A DNA stretch of 64,000 nucleotides, taken from assembly GCA_002726205.1 (NCBI GenBank), contig PBSL01000016.1, positions 40,673 through 104,672 on the forward strand. The letters run 5' to 3'. This document shows positions 37,301-43,328 of this stretch, piece after piece. The translations under genes and the position numbers were made by a program. Position 1 is the stretch's first letter. The number at the start of each line of letters is the position of its first letter. A model generated the notes under the pieces. That model was not told the origin of the DNA, ran no database searches, and saw only the letters and a program-made list of their open reading frames with translations. Origin of the DNA: Planctomycetaceae bacterium (GTDB lineage Bacteria; Planctomycetota; Planctomycetia; Planctomycetales; Planctomycetaceae).

Positions 37301-37439
37301 CATCGAGGAGGTCAAGCCGTCGAAAACGTCTCTGATGCCCGAAAAACTGCTGGCCCCGTTGAACCGGGACGAGTTGCTCGACCTGCTGGCCTACCTGCTC
37401 TCCCGTGGCAACCCCAAGGACCTGGTCTTCGCAAGGTAA
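34329..37439 (+). CDS. PVC-type heme-binding protein (propeller + HEAT-like + cytochrome c)
   Basis: A 1036-residue secreted protein. Signal peptide (1-20) and a basic proline-rich spacer are followed by a beta-rich domain (about 60-180, PKAQWIWGRK...RRFK...WINGKRV), resembling the N-terminal ligand-binding domain seen in planctomycete glycosyl proteins. A propeller region with GYRNSYDMDFSPEGELFAYDADMEWD (about 415-440) is the PVC-type heme protein signature. Helical repeats run about 580-890. A C-terminal cytochrome c domain has C903-G-A-C906-H907, GATGPDLSNVAGR and LIVPSK-type segments (SLVVPSKVVSDQY). It ends the PSCyt/DUF1501 operon and probably works with those proteins in periplasmic electron transfer. 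Confidence 0.88.
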   Translation: MLRLSLLLVFSLVSNVGLLAQNSPGVSTQKPEVAPSKARGVQAPPKKQSKTARSDRLDFKAPPKAQWIWGRKPAGGNDRFFFRRRFKAPTKLSGRVIASGDNHLVLWINGKRVLAGDSWETPVTADVQKYLLPGDNLLEVEARNSGGPAALALKLVYRQSDGKTAAIVTDKSWEVAAARDAKTWSPAVVLGPMGISPWGNVFARGATATGNRGLFEVLPGFQVERLYTVPKAGQGSWVCLVNDGQGRLLASDQGNRGIYRITPPKIGSDELTRVEKLNLPISSAQGMLVAFGHLYFSVNGGRGSGFYRATDSNGDGNWDKVSLLKRLAGGGEHGPHALRLSPDGKSIYLIAGNHTNPPGGHSGDLLPGNWSEDLLLPRQWDARGHARGRLAPGGWIARTDPEGKTWKVVSAGYRNSYDMDFSPEGELFAYDADMEWDLGSPWYRPTRLCHATGGSEFGWRSGTGKWPTWYADSLPPVVDIGPGSPVGVTFGTGARFPEKYQRAIYLLDWTFGTMYAIHLSAQGASFKGTREEFISRTPLPLTDATIGTDGAMYFTVGGRGAQSELFRVTYVGKQSTAPAGPADDGHAALRRLRRSLEQFHGRPDPRAVVAGLKHIGHPDRHIRYAARLALEAQPPVDWQNQALALGNTRGRLTAIIGLARQTGKNQQSVLLSALNRIELASLPTESKLALLRAYSLTFIRMGAPDQATAQTVLSRIDKAFPSGDNRIDRDLSQLLAYLNSPTVIDKTLVLMNKPSPKVTRDLGKLLARNRGYGGTIAQMLSNHPELQKIHYAFVLRTMRYGWTLPQRRAYFDWFNKAAGRSGGASYQGFLKNIRTEALANVSDAEKRALASTVAPPAVKLESLPKPRGPGHAWTAAEIAGIAEKGLVDRNFSNGQRTYRAARCGACHRFDGAGGATGPDLSNVAGRFSVKDLAESLVVPSKVVSDQYRGSVIITTAGKVITGRIVNDNKGTLTVLTDPFDANKVATVAGNDIEEVKPSKTSLMPEKLLAPLNRDELLDLLAYLLSRGNPKDLVFAR

Positions 37440-37460
37440 TGGCCTGGCGAACCCCGGCCA
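37440..37460. terminator. Possible bidirectional stem-loop between convergent genes
   Basis: GGCCTGG (37441-37447) and CCCGGCC (37453-37459), flanked by a T-A pair, can form an eight-pair stem with one mismatch and a five-base loop. It sits between the convergent stops of the heme-protein and Nramp-like genes. There is no T-run, so support is weak. Confidence 0.3.
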
Positions 37461-37487
37461 CGCTCTCGCTGCTGACGCTGCAATCTC

Positions 37488-39482
37488 TTACCACTTCGTC
37501 ACCAGCACCAGCAACGAGATCCCCAGGAAGAACAGGCCACAGCAGCACAAGCCGGTTTGCATGAACCAGCCGGGCCGAAGCTCGCGGGGCAACAGGGTGC
37601 GGTTGACGTAGAGCGTGTGGAACGACGCGCAGCCCAAAGCCACATTCATCAGCACCGCACCGAGCATCGCGATCTGCAGCGGGTTGAAGAACCACAGGGC
37701 GACCAGCCCCCAGAGGCCGAAGGCGGCCAGGATGGAATAGTAGATGTAGCGGACCTGGTTGCCCTCGAGTTTCTTTGCGCGTTGGCTGGTGTTCCAGATC
37801 ACGTCGGTCCAGCGTCGCGAGATTGCCTCGCCGCTGAAAACGGCATTGGGAGCCAGCACCATAAAGCTCAACATCAGCAGCAACGGCCACAGCAATTGCT
37901 CCAAGGCCGGGTAGCTGTCGGCGATCCCCTCGGCGGTCATCCCCGCGGCACGATTCCCCGCCACCGGCACGTTGCGGATGAACTCCAGCGACACCATGCA
38001 CGGCAGCGCCATCCCCAGGAAACAGCAGAAGGCCCACATCCCGGCCTGGTCGCGGACGATATGCCGGATCCACTGCTTCCACCGCGGCAGGCTCGTCTCA
38101 TCGACCTCGAACACACAGCCGACGTGGGAGAGGCTGACCGAGTGGCCTCCGATGGCACTGGGAATCGCCCCGACGTGGTATCCCATTCCCCAACCCTTGT
38201 CGCGGGCGTAGTTCGACGAGAGCGTGTTGGCCAGGCCCCCGGTGCCGGCGATCCCGATGAACGCCGCGATGATCGCCCAGTTCAAGTCGGGCAACTCGCC
38301 ATGCTCGGCCACGTAGCCAACCAGCCCCACCCGTTGGCTGCCCTGCTGTTGGACCAGGGCCCGGGCCCGGGCCCCAAACGGCGGTGGCACGTCATCGAGC
38401 TGGTGATATTCGCGTTCCCCTTCGCGGCCGCGGGTGATGATCCGCTCGGCCTGCCACACCGGCGCGCCTTCGGCTCGCTCGTCCCGACTGGTCACCCGTC
38501 CCCGGATTTCCAGCCCTGCTTCGGCGCCGGCCTCATCGACCGCCAGAAATTGACCGGGTCGCCGCGTTTCGACCCGGGCCCGCTCGAATAACTGCTCGTA
38601 GATCTCCCTGGCCTGTCCGGTCGGAGGTTTGTTTTCCTGGTCGAGGCCCGCGGCGTTGAACTTGTGCTGCCGGTTGCCCGTCTTGACGATGAACTCGGCA
38701 AACTCGGGCTCGCGGGCCTCGGCCGACCACGTGCCCTGCATGGTGTAAGTCGACGTGTCGTCTCGCTTCTGGAACATGAAGTGGCGTCCGGCGACCACCG
38801 CATCAGCCCGCAGCGGCACCTGCCCAAAGCGGAAGAACCCGGTCAGGACTTCTTTCACGTTTTCCCCGCTGACCAGGAACATCGCCAAAAAGCCCAGGAT
38901 GCCCAGCACCAGGATGATCTTGGCGGTCATCAGCCTCTCGATCATCCGGTAGATCGTGCCCCCGAAGATCAACGGGATGAAGGCGAGCAGGAAGATGGCG
39001 TAGCCGAGGAACTTGACCCAGGCTTCTTCGGTCGCGCTGCTGGGCAGATGGCCCAGCACTGCCGCTGTCAGTGGAACCGCGGCGTTGGCCGCCATGAACG
39101 GCCAGATATTGCAGATCTCCAGCAGCAGGTAGCAGACGATCCAGAACCGCGGCCCGGGCAGCGTGCGGAAATAGCCGACGAAAATCGGTTCGCCGCAATA
39201 CAGCGTGTACCGCATGACCTCGATGTTGAAGAACACCTGGGCAAGAATCGACAGGGTGGCCAGCCACAGCAACGTGCCGCCGTACTGTGCACTGACGGCC
39301 GGTCCAAAGAGCCATTCGCCGGCGCCGATCGCCACTCCGGCCATCAGGACTCCCGGCCCGATCATCGTCGGCAGCCGTTTCCAGTCGAAGACCGGGGGCT
39401 CGGGAAGCGTGCCGACGTCCCAGGGCGCCAGGCCACCGCCGTCACGTTTTTCCGGACCGTCGGCCGTTGCCTGGTCGCTCAT
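37488..39482 (-). CDS. Nramp-like transporter with large soluble insertion and altered metal site
   Basis: A 664-residue membrane protein, starting at ATG 39482 (GTG at 39488 is an alternative). TM1 (about residues 37-60, TMIGPGVLMAGVAIGAGEWLFGP) is Nramp-like, but the canonical DPGN is GAGE. TM6 (about 416-445, FIGIAGTGGLANTLSS) lacks the MPH metal-binding motif. An approximately 170-residue polar insertion (about 225-400) separates the early helices from the later ones. Transport of Mn/Fe therefore cannot be assumed; this belongs to the Nramp-related fold, probably with another cation or substrate. It is followed on the same strand by the exit into 37488; upstream is a GNAT gene. Confidence 0.75.
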   Translation of the reverse strand: MSDQATADGPEKRDGGGLAPWDVGTLPEPPVFDWKRLPTMIGPGVLMAGVAIGAGEWLFGPAVSAQYGGTLLWLATLSILAQVFFNIEVMRYTLYCGEPIFVGYFRTLPGPRFWIVCYLLLEICNIWPFMAANAAVPLTAAVLGHLPSSATEEAWVKFLGYAIFLLAFIPLIFGGTIYRMIERLMTAKIILVLGILGFLAMFLVSGENVKEVLTGFFRFGQVPLRADAVVAGRHFMFQKRDDTSTYTMQGTWSAEAREPEFAEFIVKTGNRQHKFNAAGLDQENKPPTGQAREIYEQLFERARVETRRPGQFLAVDEAGAEAGLEIRGRVTSRDERAEGAPVWQAERIITRGREGEREYHQLDDVPPPFGARARALVQQQGSQRVGLVGYVAEHGELPDLNWAIIAAFIGIAGTGGLANTLSSNYARDKGWGMGYHVGAIPSAIGGHSVSLSHVGCVFEVDETSLPRWKQWIRHIVRDQAGMWAFCCFLGMALPCMVSLEFIRNVPVAGNRAAGMTAEGIADSYPALEQLLWPLLLMLSFMVLAPNAVFSGEAISRRWTDVIWNTSQRAKKLEGNQVRYIYYSILAAFGLWGLVALWFFNPLQIAMLGAVLMNVALGCASFHTLYVNRTLLPRELRPGWFMQTGLCCCGLFFLGISLLVLVTKW

Positions 39483-39500
39483 CAGCACCCACTCGTGTGT

Positions 39501-40532
39501 TCACAACCGCAACTTCAACCTCACCGTCTGCACGCGGCGACCGGCAATGTCGATTTCGTCTCCGGACCCGTCGGAACGAAAACCGATGGCTTCGAATTGT
39601 ATCCTCTTCGCTTCGTCTTCAACAGAAGTCAGCACCGTCACGGCCCCGGCCCCGGCATCGCGTGACCAGCCGATTGCCGCATCAATCAGTTCGCGCCAGG
39701 CGGCCCGCGCCACCCGGTGGACGCAGCCATCCACCTGCATCATCCGCCCCGCCTCCTCGTTCGCTCTGGTCAGCGGCCGCGCCGTCGCCAGGCCGATCAG
39801 CCGACCCTCGGCGGACCAGCCACCAAACCAGGCACCGCCCCCGGACGCCAGTTCCGCGTATCTCGGATACAGCCCCATGCAGGAATTCTGGGTCATGTAA
39901 CGCGTCGAGAACAAATCGACGTTCGCATCCAGGACCTGTTCATCGTGAGGAAGCAGCAGCAGGGGAATCATGGCAATCCGGGCATGCGCCGACCCCGGCC
40001 TGACTGTCACCGGCCCGGCGGCTCCACGAAACCAGTCAACCAGGAATTCCTCCGGGGACACGTCGGCGGTGATGTTGGCCATGACCGTGCTGCCGGCCAG
40101 CCGCCGCCAGCCCAGCCGAAAATAAACCCGCGCCGCTGATGGATTGACCGTCCCCAGGAACAGTGCGTCGCCACCACCGTCCCGAAACTCGTCTCTTGCC
40201 TCGCGACACAACCGTTCGCCCAGCCCCTGCCGACGACTCCCGGGATCCGTGGCAACACCGCCCAGCCCCCCCAGTGACGGCAGGTCGTTGGGCACCGTCA
40301 GATGGCTGGTCGCCGCCAGCCCCTGCTTGTCGTCGCCGGTATCCCCGATCCGACGGGAGCGAACAAACCACACGGTATCGCGGTTGCGGCCCACATCGAT
40401 CCCGTTCCCGAGCACCTCACGCGACTCATCAAAGGAGGTCTCAAAGATCTTCTCCCAGAACCCGGCGAGTTCGCTGGTCAGTTCGGCGGGAAGCGGCGCG
40501 CGTTGGGCCTCGATCATCGGTTCGTCGTGCAT
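39501..40532 (-). CDS. GNAT-family N-acetyltransferase
   Basis: A 343-residue protein with a GNAT domain in the first half. The acetyl-CoA motif is GVATDPGSRRQGLGERLC (about residues 91-108), matching the Q/R-x-x-G-x-G/A pattern, and NPSAARVYFRLGWRR (about 128-142) is the typical motif B helix. The C-terminal half (about 160-343) looks like a second, degenerate GNAT-type domain (AAWRELIDAAIGWSRDAGAGAVTVLTSVEDEAKRIQFEAIGF). The substrate is unknown. It starts 3 bases after the hydrolase gene and lies 18 bases before the Nramp-like gene, so the three are probably one operon. Confidence 0.82.
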   Translation of the reverse strand: MHDEPMIEAQRAPLPAELTSELAGFWEKIFETSFDESREVLGNGIDVGRNRDTVWFVRSRRIGDTGDDKQGLAATSHLTVPNDLPSLGGLGGVATDPGSRRQGLGERLCREARDEFRDGGGDALFLGTVNPSAARVYFRLGWRRLAGSTVMANITADVSPEEFLVDWFRGAAGPVTVRPGSAHARIAMIPLLLLPHDEQVLDANVDLFSTRYMTQNSCMGLYPRYAELASGGGAWFGGWSAEGRLIGLATARPLTRANEEAGRMMQVDGCVHRVARAAWRELIDAAIGWSRDAGAGAVTVLTSVEDEAKRIQFEAIGFRSDGSGDEIDIAGRRVQTVRLKLRL

Positions 40533-40535
40533 TCG

Positions 40536-41594
40536 TCAGTCTTTTGCCAATCCAAGGTAAGCGGACAGCCACTGCACCATGCGTGAAAACGCGATCGGCG
40601 GAATCGAGTGACCGCGACGGTGGTTGAACAACCCCAGCCGCGGACGATCGCCATACAACCGCCAGGCGGGAAAAGCCGCCTCGAAAAATGGCCAGGTGCG
40701 GTCGCCGTCGGAGGCCGCCGGGCTGGTATTCTCGCCGGCCAGCACCAGGAAGGCCCGCGGGGCCGACAACGCCAGTAACTGGTGATGGTTGAGCGGAAAC
40801 CGCTCGTCGTCGATCCCCTTCCCCAGGTACCAGGGAGCGTTCCAGTTGGTGAAACGGAAACCCACGCCCCCCTCGCTGGCCACCGAGGCCACCACCCGCT
40901 CGTCGAATGCGGCCAGGTACAGTGTTTCCTTACCGCCGAGCGAATGTCCGGTCGCACCGATCCGATCGGAATCGACCTCGGGTAACGCTGCCAGGATGTC
41001 GACGGCGCGTTGAGAATCGTAAAGCATCTTGTGCATCCCCAGTGACCCGGGATGACGCTTGCGGAAGCGATCCACCGCCTCGAGATATTTCGACACGTCC
41101 TGCCAGAGGTAGTTTCGCGGGCAGATCACGACGAAACCTCGCTCGGCCAGCCGCAGGCCAATCTGCTGCATCGCTGGACCCTTGACACCGGCAATCTGCT
41201 CGATCGTATCGCGGGTTGTCTGGTGCAACGCCACCACGCCAGGTCGCCCACCGGCTGCCGGGCCGCGGGGTCGCAGCAGGTAGGCCTCGCCCGGTTGGCC
41301 CGCTTCGACCTCGTATCTCACCAGTTGCCGGACCACCGTCGGCAGTCGATCCTCACCAAGCACGGTGAAAGCCGCCGAGATCGGTCGCGCCGGCATTGGT
41401 CCCAGGAATCGCATCCAGTCGGCCCGCAGCGACTGCCGGTGCCGGGTCCACTCGCGAAGCGTCCGCACCGGAGATCCGTCGGCCCGCTTCAACACCGGTG
41501 CCAGCAGCCGGATCTTCTTGCGGGGGACCTTTGCCGGTGCCGTCTGCACCTCGGCCAGCCACGGCACGTCAGCTGCAACCTGTTTCGCATTCAT
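40536..41594 (-). CDS. Alpha/beta-hydrolase (dienelactone hydrolase/acetyl xylan esterase-like)
   Basis: A 352-residue protein without a clear signal peptide. GVVALHQTTRDT (about residues 119-130) is the strand preceding the oxyanion region. The nucleophile elbow is GHSLGGKE (about 219-226); a likely acidic residue lies in VLAGENTSPA and the catalytic His in NHRRGHSIPP near residue 330. The fold and MRFLGPMPARP segment match the hydrolases seen in planctomycete carbohydrate operons. It shares a short promoter region with the divergent yqgE gene and is followed by GNAT after three bases. Confidence 0.83.
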   Translation of the reverse strand: MNAKQVAADVPWLAEVQTAPAKVPRKKIRLLAPVLKRADGSPVRTLREWTRHRQSLRADWMRFLGPMPARPISAAFTVLGEDRLPTVVRQLVRYEVEAGQPGEAYLLRPRGPAAGGRPGVVALHQTTRDTIEQIAGVKGPAMQQIGLRLAERGFVVICPRNYLWQDVSKYLEAVDRFRKRHPGSLGMHKMLYDSQRAVDILAALPEVDSDRIGATGHSLGGKETLYLAAFDERVVASVASEGGVGFRFTNWNAPWYLGKGIDDERFPLNHHQLLALSAPRAFLVLAGENTSPAASDGDRTWPFFEAAFPAWRLYGDRPRLGLFNHRRGHSIPPIAFSRMVQWLSAYLGLAKD

Positions 41595-41612
41595 GCTACC
41601 GCTCCCCGGGGT

Positions 41613-41641
41613 ACGACACCGTCCTCAACGACAACTATAAT
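41613..41641 (+). promoter_or_regulatory. Sigma-70-like promoter for the yqgE gene
   Basis: ACGACA (41613-41618) and TATAAT (41636-41641, perfect -10) are separated by 17 bases, and transcription would start near 41648, about 34 bases before the ATG of yqgE. The -35 hexamer matches four of six bases. The 87-base divergent gap to the hydrolase gene otherwise contains nothing notable. Confidence 0.55.
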
Positions 41642-41681
41642 TCGGTGCGGTGTTTCCTGATTTCACCATCGGTCCGCTCGA

Positions 41682-42257
41682 ATGTCCACGACCCCCGACT
41701 CCCTGAAGGGACAATTCCTGATTGCCGGGCAACGGTTGCGCGATCCGAACTTCTTCCAGTCGGTCGTCCTCCTGGTGGAACACGGGGAGGGAGGATCGAT
41801 GGGCCTGATTGTCAACCGCCCTTCCAACGTCCCGCTGGCCCAGGCACTCTCGGAGCACTTCGAGTTGCCCGAGTCCGACGAACTGGTGTACGTGGGAGGA
41901 CCCGTCGAGCCGGCGGCACTGTTTGTCTTGCACAGCGCCGCGGATCTCGAAGAGAACAACGAAAGCGTGGTTCCAGGGATTTTTGTCGGCAGCAGCCCTG
42001 ATATCTTCGAACGTGTCATCGAGCAGGTCGCCGGCGACACGTCCGACTTGAAGTTCCGCGTCTTCGCCGGCTGCGCGGGCTGGTCGCCGGGACAGCTCGA
42101 GGAAGAAGTTGCCCGGGGCGACTGGTTTCTGCTGTCAGCAGCCGCCGCAGACATCCTGCCCGCCGATCCCTACTCGCTGTGGGAAGACCAGGTCGAAAAG
42201 GTCCAGGCTGCCAACCGCACACTGCCCCAGCCCCCGGGCGACCCCAGGTGGAACTGA
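41682..42257 (+). CDS. YqgE/AlgH family protein
   Basis: A 191-residue cytoplasmic protein of the YqgE/AlgH (UPF0301) family at its normal length. Signatures are LKGQFLIAGQRLRDPNFFQSVVLLVEH (about residues 8-34), GSMGLIVNRP (about 38-47), VYVGGPVEP (about 69-77) and RVFAGCAGWSPGQLEEEVARGDWFLL (about 125-150). The function is not firmly known; AlgH influences alginate synthesis in Pseudomonas. It has its own promoter (perfect TATAAT) and is 33 bases ahead of the aldose epimerase gene. Confidence 0.93.
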   Translation: MSTTPDSLKGQFLIAGQRLRDPNFFQSVVLLVEHGEGGSMGLIVNRPSNVPLAQALSEHFELPESDELVYVGGPVEPAALFVLHSAADLEENNESVVPGIFVGSSPDIFERVIEQVAGDTSDLKFRVFAGCAGWSPGQLEEEVARGDWFLLSAAAADILPADPYSLWEDQVEKVQAANRTLPQPPGDPRWN

Positions 42258-42290
42258 AGCACGATCCCGGTTTGCCAACGTGAGGCCGAG

Positions 42291-43280
42291 ATGGAAAATA
42301 CCGTTGAAATCAACAGTGGCACCAACGACACCTCGGCACGAATTGCCGTCGATCGTGGCTTCAACTGTTTTTCGTTCCGTGTCGGCGGCCACGAATTGCT
42401 CGACGCCGAGGAGGGGTTCCACCGCGGCACGGGCCGCCCCAGCGGGCATGGAATCCCGATCCTGTTCCCGTTTCCCAATCGGATCCGGGACGGACGCTAC
42501 ACGTGGCGCGGGCAGTCGGTACGAATGCCCGACGGCGTGGCCCCCGACGACGGCAGCGGCAACGCGATCCACGGGTTCTGCCTGGATCGGCCGTGGCGGG
42601 TGGTGGCCCGCGACGCATCGAGCGTGCAGGCCGAGTTTCAACTCTCCGTCGACGCTCCCGACCGCAGGCCTCTCTGGCCCACCGATGCCCGCATCTCGCT
42701 TCGTTATTCGGTCGAGGACACGGGCCTGCTGGCCGATATCGTGATCGAGAACCCCGGCAACGACGACATGCCCTTCGGCTTCGGAACTCACCCCTACTTC
42801 CGACTGCCGCTGGGACCGGCGGGAACCGCCGCCGATTGCCGAATCCTGGTGCCCGCGCAGCAGCAGTGGGAACTCGAAGCCTGCCTGCCCAGCGGTCGCG
42901 TGTTGCCGGTCGACTCGTCCTGCGACCTGCGGCACAACGGTGGCCGATTCGGCGACCTGCAACTCGACCACGTACTGACCGGTCTGACCAACGGCACCCG
43001 CCAGCGACCGGCTACACTCGACCTCGACATCCACGACAACGCCGCCGATCGCCTGGTGCGACAGCGGTGCGATGCGGACCTGTTCCGCGAAGTCGTTGTC
43101 TATACACCTCCCGGTCGTGACGCAGTCTGCCTGGAGCCCTACACGTGCGTCACCGATGCGATCAACATTGATCCCGGCGGCGCCACAACCGGATGGGCCT
43201 GGCTGGCAAGCGGACAACGGTGGGAAACGAGGATCGAGATCGTCACCGGTCCCCTTTTCCCCGGTCCGGTGGTAGACTGA
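42291..43280 (+). CDS. Aldose 1-epimerase
   Basis: A 329-residue galactose-mutarotase-fold protein, interconverting alpha and beta anomers of hexoses. The catalytic histidines are in GNAIHGF (about residue 88) and GFGTHPYF (about 167), and the conserved acid is in CLEPYTCVTDA (about 283-293). The order and spacing match the GalM/YihR group; the shorter C-terminus suggests a YihR-like or phosphosugar-type epimerase. It is downstream of yqgE and probably co-transcribed. Cytoplasmic. Confidence 0.9.
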   Translation: MENTVEINSGTNDTSARIAVDRGFNCFSFRVGGHELLDAEEGFHRGTGRPSGHGIPILFPFPNRIRDGRYTWRGQSVRMPDGVAPDDGSGNAIHGFCLDRPWRVVARDASSVQAEFQLSVDAPDRRPLWPTDARISLRYSVEDTGLLADIVIENPGNDDMPFGFGTHPYFRLPLGPAGTAADCRILVPAQQQWELEACLPSGRVLPVDSSCDLRHNGGRFGDLQLDHVLTGLTNGTRQRPATLDLDIHDNAADRLVRQRCDADLFREVVVYTPPGRDAVCLEPYTCVTDAINIDPGGATTGWAWLASGQRWETRIEIVTGPLFPGPVVD

Positions 43281-43328
43281 ACCGGTTTCCCCCGGCCCCG
43301 ATTCCCTGACGTGAAGTGGTGTTCTCCG

